Positions 15,236-21,593 of a DNA stretch of 64,000 nt are shown here, piece after piece. Position 1 is the stretch's first letter. Each line of letters begins with the position of its first letter. The notes beneath the pieces were generated by a model that saw only the letters and a list, made by a program, of their open reading frames with translations, was not told the origin of the DNA and did not search any database. The position numbers were made by a program, and so were the translations under genes. Origin of the DNA: JAFAMS01 sp049520515 (lineage in GTDB: Bacteria > Vulcanimicrobiota > Vulcanimicrobiia > Vulcanimicrobiales > Vulcanimicrobiaceae); assembly GCA_049520515.1 (NCBI GenBank), contig JBEKPS010000004.1, positions 1 through 64,000 of the forward strand, read 5' to 3'.

Positions 15236-17991
15236 TGACCGGCGAGACTCGAGACTACCGCAACACCCTCAACCTCCCGAAAACCGCGTTCCCGATGAAG
15301 GCCGAGCTCACAAAGCGTGAGCCCGCCCGGGTCGCGTGGTGGGCCGAGCACCACACCTACGAAAAGCGGCTCGAGCGCAATAAAGGCGCGCAGCCCTGGA
15401 TTTTGCACGACGGTCCGCCCTATGCGAACGGCAACTTGCACATGGGGCACTTCCTGAATCGCTTCCTGAAAGACGCGTTCACGAAGATTCATCTGCTCGA
15501 TGGTGCGTGGTCGTGCTTCGTGCCCGGTTGGGACATGCACGGGTTGCCGATCGAGCTCGAGACGCTCAAGCATCTGGGCCTGGACTATCACAAGGTCGAT
15601 CCGATCGAGCTGCGCGCGAAATGCAAAGAGCGCGCACTGCACTGGCTCGGAATTCAGCGCGATACCATCCTGCGCATGGGCTGTTTTGCCGGCCTCTACG
15701 ACGATCCGTATCGTACGATCGATCCGTCCTTTGAACGCGCGATCGCAAACACGCTCGCGGATCTTGCCGAACGCGGCCTCATCTATAAAGGCCTGCGCTC
15801 GACGCTGTGGTGCATTCACGATGAGACGGCACTTGCGGAAGCCGAGATCGAATACGAAGATCACGTCTCGCCATCGGTCTACGTGCGCTTCACCGCATCG
15901 CCGGAGCAAAAGGCCGACATCATCGCGCGCTTCGGCCTTACGTTGTCATCACCGGGCGAACTTTCCGTCGTCATTTGGACGACGACACCATGGACGCTTC
16001 CGGCGAACTTGATGATCGCGCTTGACCCCGAAGCGCCGTACGGTATCTACGAAGCGGATGGCGAGCTGTTGCTCGTGGCGCAAGCACTTTCGGAACATGT
16101 CGCGAGCAAGCTGGGCAAGCCGATGACGCTGCTCGGCACGGCGCTCGGTGAGCAGCTCGATCGGGCTTCCGTGCGCCATCCATTCTTGGATCGCGACTCG
16201 CTGATCGGCGTCGCGAATCACGTCGAGCTCGACACCGGCACCGGCGCCGTGCACACGGCACCCGGACATGGCACCGAAGACTATGAGCTCGGCGTTGCGT
16301 ATGGATTCGAGCCGCTCAATCCGGTCGATGCATCTGGACATTACACCGCGCAAGGCGCGCCGTATACGGGCATGGAGATCTTCGATGCCAACGCGGTGAT
16401 CATCGACGACTTGCGCAAGAGCGGCAAGCTTGTCGCGTACGAAGATTATAAGCACTCGTATCCGCACTGCTGGCGTTGCCATAACCCTGTCATCTTCCGC
16501 GCGACGGCGCAATGGTTTATCGGGATGGATCGCAACGATTTGCGTCAGCGCATCCTCTCTGTGATTCCGTCCGTCGAATGGATTCCGGATTGGGGCGAGC
16601 AGCGCATGGAGCAGATGATCGAGCTGCATCCCGAGTGGTGTCTCTCGCGCCAACGTACGTGGGGAACGCCGATTCCGGCCATCGACTGCACGAGCTGCAA
16701 TGAATCGCTGCTCGATCCTGGTGTCGCGCGCAAAGCGGCAGAACGCTTCGGCAAAGACGGCAGCGACGTGTGGTGGACGCAGCCGGTCGAAGAATTCTTG
16801 CCGGAGGGCTTCCATTGTCCCCATTGCAACGGCACGAGCTTCCGCAAGGAATTTAATATCGTCGACATCTGGTTTGAATCGGGTGTCACGTGGCGCGGCG
16901 TGCTTGTTGAGCGCAAGATGCCCTTCCCGGCGGACCTCTATCTCGAAGGCGGCGATCAGTATCGCGGTTGGTTCCGCAGCAACTTGATCACGTCGGTTGC
17001 CGTAACAGATGGACCGCCGTACAAAGGCGTCCTCTCGTACGGATGGGTGAACGACGCCGAAGGTCGCGCGATGTCGAAATCGATCGGCAACTACATCGGT
17101 GCACTCGACGGCATGGAGACGTATGGCGCCGACGTCTTGCGCCTATGGGCAGCGTCAGTCGAGTGGAGCGCAGACGTGCGTTTGGGCAAGACGATGCTCG
17201 AGAACGTCGGCAACGTCTACCGAAACTTACGCTTACGCTTACGCTACCTGCTCTCGGCCGTCGACGACTTGCCGGCCGAGCGTATCATTCCGCGCGAGCG
17301 GATGGAGCCGCTCGATCAGATCGCGCTCGCCCGCGTCGACGAGCTTGCGAAAGCGGTCCGCGAAGACTATCTCGCGTTTCGCTTGCACGATGCGTACCTT
17401 GCACTGCTGAAGTTCGACCAAGAGTTCTCGGCGTTTTACGTCGACGCCGTCAAAGACCGGCTCTACACGAGCGCGCGGGATTCGGATCGCCGGCGCAGCG
17501 TGCAAAGCGCCGCGCTCGAGCTCTTGCAAACGCTCTGTGTCCTGCTCGCGCCGATTCTGTCATTCACGACGGAAGAAGCCTGGCAATTTTTGCCCGAGCG
17601 CCTGCGCGGCGAGTACGAGAGCGTTTTCGATCTCACGTTTCCGTGGATCGAGCACGTCGATGAGCCGAAGATCGAGTTATGGAATGAGCTGCGCGCGCTG
17701 CGTGCGCGTGTGGCGGCAAACGACGGTTTGCGTGACTACCAGCTCATGGCGCACGTGACCGCTCCGCACGAGCGCTACGGACGCTACGCGGCGCTCGGTG
17801 ATAACCTGCGCGAAGCCTTGATCGTCTCCGACGTCGAGCTCAAAGAGGTTCCGAACGCGACGCCCGAGATTACGCTCGCTAAAGCGTCGGGCGACAAGTG
17901 CGTGCGGTGTTGGAAGTACTTGCCGCTCGGCACCGATCCCGAACATCCGCAGCTCTGCGCGAGCTGCGCCGCGATCGTTCGCGAGCTATAA
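15235..17991 (+). CDS. ileS: Isoleucine-tRNA ligase
   Basis: Charges tRNA-Ile. It has 918 residues with HMGH at 69-72 (the HIGH motif), an editing domain in the middle, MSKS at 613-616 (KMSKS) and a C-terminal zinc finger (CVRCW from residue 889, then CASC). The ATG at 15235 shares one base with the site-2 protease stop (TGATG); a longer frame upstream is a shadow of that protease gene. No T-box precedes it. Residues near 17228-17248 are encoded by three tandem hexamers (ACGCTT-type), giving LRLRLR where most enzymes have a less repetitive helix. A strong terminator follows. Confidence 0.97.
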   Translation: MTGETRDYRNTLNLPKTAFPMKAELTKREPARVAWWAEHHTYEKRLERNKGAQPWILHDGPPYANGNLHMGHFLNRFLKDAFTKIHLLDGAWSCFVPGWDMHGLPIELETLKHLGLDYHKVDPIELRAKCKERALHWLGIQRDTILRMGCFAGLYDDPYRTIDPSFERAIANTLADLAERGLIYKGLRSTLWCIHDETALAEAEIEYEDHVSPSVYVRFTASPEQKADIIARFGLTLSSPGELSVVIWTTTPWTLPANLMIALDPEAPYGIYEADGELLLVAQALSEHVASKLGKPMTLLGTALGEQLDRASVRHPFLDRDSLIGVANHVELDTGTGAVHTAPGHGTEDYELGVAYGFEPLNPVDASGHYTAQGAPYTGMEIFDANAVIIDDLRKSGKLVAYEDYKHSYPHCWRCHNPVIFRATAQWFIGMDRNDLRQRILSVIPSVEWIPDWGEQRMEQMIELHPEWCLSRQRTWGTPIPAIDCTSCNESLLDPGVARKAAERFGKDGSDVWWTQPVEEFLPEGFHCPHCNGTSFRKEFNIVDIWFESGVTWRGVLVERKMPFPADLYLEGGDQYRGWFRSNLITSVAVTDGPPYKGVLSYGWVNDAEGRAMSKSIGNYIGALDGMETYGADVLRLWAASVEWSADVRLGKTMLENVGNVYRNLRLRLRYLLSAVDDLPAERIIPRERMEPLDQIALARVDELAKAVREDYLAFRLHDAYLALLKFDQEFSAFYVDAVKDRLYTSARDSDRRRSVQSAALELLQTLCVLLAPILSFTTEEAWQFLPERLRGEYESVFDLTFPWIEHVDEPKIELWNELRALRARVAANDGLRDYQLMAHVTAPHERYGRYAALGDNLREALIVSDVELKEVPNATPEITLAKASGDKCVRCWKYLPLGTDPEHPQLCASCAAIVREL

Positions 17992-17996
17992 GAGAA

Positions 17997-18034
17997 GAAG
18001 CCGGAAGTGGTCGCAACTTCCGGCTTCTTTTTTT
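17997..18034 (+). terminator. Intrinsic terminator after ileS
   Basis: An 11-bp stem (17997-18007 with 18017-18027, AGCCGGAAG against CTTCCGGCT) is followed by an eight-to-nine-base T-run to 18034. It ends the DUF5693-to-ileS run. The matching A-run before the stem is short (AAG), so it works best in the plus direction. Confidence 0.9.
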
Positions 18035-18108
18035 CCTCGTTAACTCGGCGATTTGGACCTCGGCCGAGAGCAAACGAGGATCAGCCCACACCACACGGGC
18101 AGTGAGAG

Positions 18109-18315
18109 TTACGCGCTAAGCGCGTCGGTGAAATCAGTCCACGAAGCACTCTTACGATGATCGCGGCAGGGTTGCCAAAGATACGAGAGGTCTGCCTGTA
18201 TCGCGAGGCAGCCGCAGTGCCACGAGAGGCACATTGACTCATCGCGCAATTCGTTGTCGTGCGCCGTTCCGATGAGCGAAAGCAGCGCCGGTTTTGAGAT
18301 CGCAATCGTCGTCAT
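18109..18315 (-). CDS. Small cysteine-containing hypothetical protein
   Basis: A 68-residue protein coupled to the gene upstream by an ATGA overlap (18312-18315). It carries a short Cys/His cluster (CLSWHCGC, residues 29-36) that could bind a metal. The rest (MTTIAISKPALL, then a Trp- and Arg-containing tail) is not recognised. It has no signal peptide. A shifted frame that starts at 18429 is rejected because it overlaps the upstream gene fully. It is part of the accessory-looking minus-strand group of small genes. Confidence 0.5.
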   Translation of the reverse strand: MTTIAISKPALLSLIGTAHDNELRDESMCLSWHCGCLAIQADLSYLWQPCRDHRKSASWTDFTDALSA

Positions 18316-18644
18316 GCTGCTGCCCACTCCGGCATCTCGATCGTCGGCATCATGCGCGCGTCGAGACGCAGTTTCGGAAGCGGACGAAGCGTGTCGTCTT
18401 GCGCTTCGAGCGCGAGCGTGCACTTCCACGGCTCATCTTCCGAGAGGACAAACGGAAGATGCGGGTTGTTCGCAAGATCGTAGCTGAGCAGATTCACGCC
18501 GCTCGGCAGAAAATCCACGATCGAGAGCGCGAACTCCATACAGAGTTGCTCTTCACGCGACGGGAGCGAACGCAGGCGGGCCGGGTTGAGCCGGATCCGA
18601 GCATCCTGGACGATTTTTGCGATTTCGGCATCGAGTGTGTGCAT
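18312..18644 (-). CDS. Hypothetical protein, 110 aa
   Basis: A soluble 110-residue protein, mildly acidic, with a helical N-terminal part (MHTLDAEIAKIVQDARIRL) and a mixed C-terminal part (FVLSEDEPWKCTLALEAQDD). A Shine-Dalgarno-like AAGGAAA lies about 6 nt before the ATG at 18644. It is the first gene of a two-gene unit with the small Cys-rich protein. No family is recognised. The neighbours give no functional clue beyond the accessory character of the region. Confidence 0.6.
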   Translation of the reverse strand: MHTLDAEIAKIVQDARIRLNPARLRSLPSREEQLCMEFALSIVDFLPSGVNLLSYDLANNPHLPFVLSEDEPWKCTLALEAQDDTLRPLPKLRLDARMMPTIEMPEWAAA

Positions 18645-18760
18645 AGTCCGTTTCCTTGCAGTTAGGAGGGGACGATTGCATCGTACCGATAGTCGGAGGC
18701 CCGTGCCCAGTTAGAAGTATGGGTTTCAGGCCCCGATGCCGATTAAATCAGGGTTTTTTT

Positions 18761-18792
18761 AAAACAAGGCAAGCAAGCGATCAGGCTTGCCT
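18761..18792 (-). terminator. Probable terminator after the 119-aa minus-strand gene
   Basis: Minus-strand stem AGGCAAGC/GCTTGCCT (18792-18785 with 18774-18767, 10-nt loop) followed by TGTTTT. It lies about 75 nt beyond the stop of the minus-strand gene ending at 18866, so it would end the peptide/119-aa unit. Confidence 0.6.
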
Positions 18793-18865
18793 GACGCTTG
18801 ACAAATGAATTTTCCGGGTGACGAGGTGCTGTGGAGTGTCCACAGCGCCTCGCCATCCAGTTGAT

Positions 18866-19225
18866 TTAGGCTGTCGCTGCCAAGCCGCTGTCTCTCGCGA
18901 GAACCGCGTCCGCGACGTGATGCCGAGCGCGTAATAGGAACCCGACCACGTTTGAGAGGTCGTTCCGGCCATAGCGCTTTGCCCACACCTTTGCGTAAGC
19001 GTTGCAGCCGGCGTAGATCAGATTGCAGACGTCCTGCGAGTCCAAGGTTCGCGCCGTGCTTGTGGCCCAGCGGGCAAGGATCGTCGGGTCGCCTGAGACT
19101 ACCGCACGATCGATCTGTTCGAGTGCGCTCGGAATCCGAGGCGCGAGCAGGTCTGGATCGCTAGTCGTGCAGCTGCCGATGAGGCTAAGAGTTTCCCGGA
19201 TCTCCGGGCTAGGTAAGGCGTTCAC
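18866..19225 (-). CDS. Hypothetical protein, 119 aa
   Basis: A mostly helical soluble protein (119 residues). Segments such as ETLSLIGSCTTSDPDLLAPR and LSNVVGFLLRARHHVADAVL suggest an alpha bundle. The start is GTG at 19225 (CTG at 19228 is possible), 3 nt after the stop of a 28-codon frame; the two would be transcribed together from upstream of 19315. Three cysteines are present but not clustered. I do not recognise the family. A terminator-like hairpin follows at 18761-18792. Confidence 0.55.
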   Translation of the reverse strand: MNALPSPEIRETLSLIGSCTTSDPDLLAPRIPSALEQIDRAVVSGDPTILARWATSTARTLDSQDVCNLIYAGCNAYAKVWAKRYGRNDLSNVVGFLLRARHHVADAVLARDSGLAATA

Positions 19226-19228
19226 CAG

Positions 19229-19315
19229 TTAGAACCCGCCTGGCACGCCGCCGACGACGTCCATTATGTGGCGAACTACCTCCAGAAGCTGGGCGGCGAG
19301 AGACATGATCAGCAT
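19229..19315 (-). CDS. Possible small peptide gene, 28 aa
   Basis: A 28-codon frame with a good ribosome site (GAGAGGAAA, then 4 nt, then ATG at 19315). The peptide is amphipathic and hydrophobic (LIMSLAAQLLEVVRHIMDVV) and ends in a Gly-rich tail (GGVPGGF). It could be a small membrane or signalling peptide, or a leader for the 119-aa gene that begins 3 nt beyond its stop. The frame is short enough to be chance; the ribosome site and tight spacing are the support. Confidence 0.4.
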   Translation of the reverse strand: MLIMSLAAQLLEVVRHIMDVVGGVPGGF

Positions 19316-19334
19316 TGCGTTTCCTCTCGATGGG

Positions 19335-19375
19335 GAAGTGAAGTGCTGCCACAATAGAGGAAGCGAACTGCTGCC
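19335..19375. repeat. Two 16-bp direct repeats upstream of the minus-strand peptide gene
   Basis: The units GAAGTGAAGTGCTGCC (19335-19350) and GAAGCGAACTGCTGCC (19360-19375) differ at two positions and recur with a 25-bp period. They lie 20-60 bp upstream of the 19315 start on the minus strand, where a promoter would be, so they may be regulator binding sites. Confidence 0.5.
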
Positions 19376-19592
19376 GCGCCCCCAGTATTACGAGGGCCTA
19401 GCCCGCACGGTTAGCTGGGCAGGTTGCCAGAGGCCCGAAATCTTTAGCCAGGGGACGCTTGCTCGCCTTACTAAGCAGGACTTAACAGCAACGCACTTGC
19501 TTCGGTAGCCGGTTATGTGATATCCGTACCAAAGGGTGGTCTGCTCGCCTTTCCGAGGGAGGGGGGAGTCTTTGGCTGTCCCTTGATGGCCG
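19376..19592. other. Non-coding stretch with no recognised feature
   Basis: About 217 nt between the direct repeats and the LuxR-type gene. I see only short inverted repeats such as GCCC/GGGC and a G-rich run (GAGGGAGGGGGGAG, about 19555-19569) too far from the ATG at 19593 to be its ribosome site. No tRNA signature (no GTTCRANTC box) is present. Confidence 0.4.
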
Positions 19593-21107
19593 ATGATTGA
19601 TTTTGAAGCTGTAAGCAAACCGTCAGATGCTGACTCGGCGCTAGCCTGGCTCCGAGAATTTGGTCTAGACGCCTGCGATCTCGACGACAGGTCCCCAGTA
19701 GACCATGCCCTTGGGCTTGTTCCCGCAGCGACGCGGAGCGCGAATGCGGCGTGCCTTGCCGTAAGGGCTTCTCTCAGCCGTTATGAAGGCCGTGTCGACA
19801 AGGCTCTTGAGCTGTATCAACGAGCGCTAGTCGCGGCGACCGATGTCGACCTTGAACTGCGAATTCGAGAAAGCTTTTCCGCCTTATACATTGCAAGGCG
19901 CGAAATTCAACAGGCCGAAGAAGTTCTGCAACGCGCGCTCCAGCTGGCTCCGAACGACGCGCGCTTTTTGGCGATACGAGCCGTCGTTCGGGCATACCGA
20001 CGTGATTCGCGAGCGGAGCACGATATTGCGGCGGTCGAGGCGCTCGTTGAAGCTCTGCCCGATCTCTGGCGAGCCCGAGCGTATGGCAGACTGTGCGCCG
20101 CAGCGTACAACGTCGGTAAGGTCGATCTCGCTGAAAAGTACGCGCACCTCGCGGCGGAGAGCGCTGAGCTACGCCAAGCTAATAGAATAACCGCTCTCGC
20201 TTATCAAGCTTTGATGAGCATTTATTCGAACGACGTTGGGGACGTTGCTCTTAGTCTGCATTATGCCGATCTCTGTGCAGACGCTGCCACGAAGGCCGGC
20301 GATAAGACGCAGTGGTCCGTCGCGCTGGTCATAAGATACGGACTCGCCGCTGAAATTGGCGACCGTGCTCTCATGATCGATATTCGTCAACAGCTAGAAC
20401 CACTTCGTGGCGCGGAAAAATACGGAGAGCGTTTCGGGATTGTTTTCGCGGACGCACTGTTCTATTCATGGACTGCCGCCTTCGATACGATGCGGCAATA
20501 CCTAGAATCAGTGAGTCTGGGACGCGTGAACGATTCACAAAGGGCTTTATGGCATGGTCTTCGCGCGATCGCCGCAGCCGGATGCGGAGACGAAGTCGGA
20601 TCCCTGCAGTCTGCTTACCGAGCTCTATCAATGGGTCGCCCAGCAGCGAAAGAGCCTGTGTTCGAAACTCGCGTACGACTGCTTGCTCGCGTCATGGGTG
20701 CTGTCGTTCTCATAAATGCGAACCGCAGAAGCGAAGCAATGCGGATGTTCAACGCGTATGGGACGAGGACGACGCTATCTATTAGAAGGCTCATGCAAGC
20801 CGTGATCGATGACAACTTTGAGCCCCTGCGCGATACTGCTCCCGACCTTGTCGGCTATGGGATGATGTTCCAGGCGTTGCAGAAATCGGAAGCGCAGATT
20901 TACGAAACGTCGATTAGGTTGACCAAGCGTGAAACTCAGATTCTTCAAGCCTGCGCGGCCGGCGAGACGGCTCGAATGATCTCTCAGGACCTTGGCATCG
21001 ACGAAGCCACTGTCGTTTGGCATCGGAATAATGTTTTGAAAAAGCTCGGAGTGAACCGCACGATCGCGGCAGTAACCAAAGGGCGCGCGCTGCGCCTTAT
21101 CCAGTAG
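19593..21107 (+). CDS. LuxR-type regulator with TPR-like body
   Basis: A 504-residue transcriptional regulator. Residues 60-400 are helical repeats of the TPR type (for example ALELYQRALVAATDVDLEL, then AEEVLQRALQLAPNDARFL). The last 65 residues are a LuxR/GerE helix-turn-helix (LTKRETQILQACAAGETARMI and VVWHRNNVLKKLGV). There is no nucleotide-binding domain, unlike the MalT-like protein downstream. The TPR body probably senses a ligand or partner protein. The ATG at 19593 lacks a good ribosome site, so the start is provisional. The gene is flanked by two other LuxR-type genes. Confidence 0.85.
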   Translation: MIDFEAVSKPSDADSALAWLREFGLDACDLDDRSPVDHALGLVPAATRSANAACLAVRASLSRYEGRVDKALELYQRALVAATDVDLELRIRESFSALYIARREIQQAEEVLQRALQLAPNDARFLAIRAVVRAYRRDSRAEHDIAAVEALVEALPDLWRARAYGRLCAAAYNVGKVDLAEKYAHLAAESAELRQANRITALAYQALMSIYSNDVGDVALSLHYADLCADAATKAGDKTQWSVALVIRYGLAAEIGDRALMIDIRQQLEPLRGAEKYGERFGIVFADALFYSWTAAFDTMRQYLESVSLGRVNDSQRALWHGLRAIAAAGCGDEVGSLQSAYRALSMGRPAAKEPVFETRVRLLARVMGAVVLINANRRSEAMRMFNAYGTRTTLSIRRLMQAVIDDNFEPLRDTAPDLVGYGMMFQALQKSEAQIYETSIRLTKRETQILQACAAGETARMISQDLGIDEATVVWHRNNVLKKLGVNRTIAAVTKGRALRLIQ

Positions 21108-21114
21108 ACCGGAA

Positions 21115-21384
21115 CTAGATCTGCGCCGAACCTTCCACGCCTTCGAGTAGGCCGAGCTCGTAGCCACGGGCGACGACCTGCGCACGAGAACGCGCCTCCA
21201 TCTTCGCGAAGAGCATCCGAATATGAAATTCGATTGTGGGTCTGCTACGGTCTAGTGTCGTCGCAATCTCTTTGCTCTGCATACCGCGTGCAAGAGCTCG
21301 AACAATCGCGAGCTCGATCTCCGTTAGTCTCCGCTGGTGCTCCATTAATGCCTCCGGTGCAGATTGCGCGTTACTCGTTGTCAT
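21115..21384 (-). CDS. Small LuxR-type HTH protein
   Basis: An 89-residue protein that is almost only a LuxR/GerE DNA-binding domain (LTEIELAIVRALARGMQSKE, then TIEFHIRMLFAKMEARSRAQ), with no receiver or sensor domain. Such stand-alone HTH proteins can act as direct regulators or as competitors of larger relatives. It is convergent with the TPR-LuxR gene (7 nt between stops). It diverges from the ATPase-LuxR gene across a 209-nt AT-richer region with two palindromes. Confidence 0.8.
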   Translation of the reverse strand: MTTSNAQSAPEALMEHQRRLTEIELAIVRALARGMQSKEIATTLDRSRPTIEFHIRMLFAKMEARSRAQVVARGYELGLLEGVEGSAQI

Positions 21385-21464
21385 GGTGTTTCGATATCAA
21401 GGTAAACGCCGTTCAGAGGTCGGCCAATGGGCAAAATCACCCAGCTCAAACCGTAAAATAACTA

Positions 21465-21539
21465 ATCAATCTATATATTGATGGGTAATGGCTGTTTATC
21501 CACAGCTTGTTAGCAAGGGACTCACATAGGGTTGTGAGT
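21465..21539. promoter_or_regulatory. Divergent control region with two palindromes
   Basis: Between the divergent LuxR-type genes lie ATCAAT-6-ATTGAT (21465-21482, in a locally AT-rich stretch) and ACTCACA-6-TGTGAGT (21520-21539), both perfect inverted repeats with 6-nt spacers. Spacing and symmetry suit dimeric HTH regulators. Which gene they control is not known. Confidence 0.5.
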
Positions 21540-21593
21540 ATCGGCGTCGCCTAGGCACCCGTAAATCCTACGTTCGTGAAGGGGTCAGGTCGC

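Noticed and set aside
17221..17250. Hexanucleotide tandem repeat in ileS as a phase-variable site.
   Set aside because: Three in-frame copies align without a length change to the usual IleS helix, so a phase-variable role has no support.
18797..18802. TTGACA on the plus strand as a promoter.
   Set aside because: No acceptable -10 box 16-18 nt downstream and no plus-strand gene follows within 700 nt.
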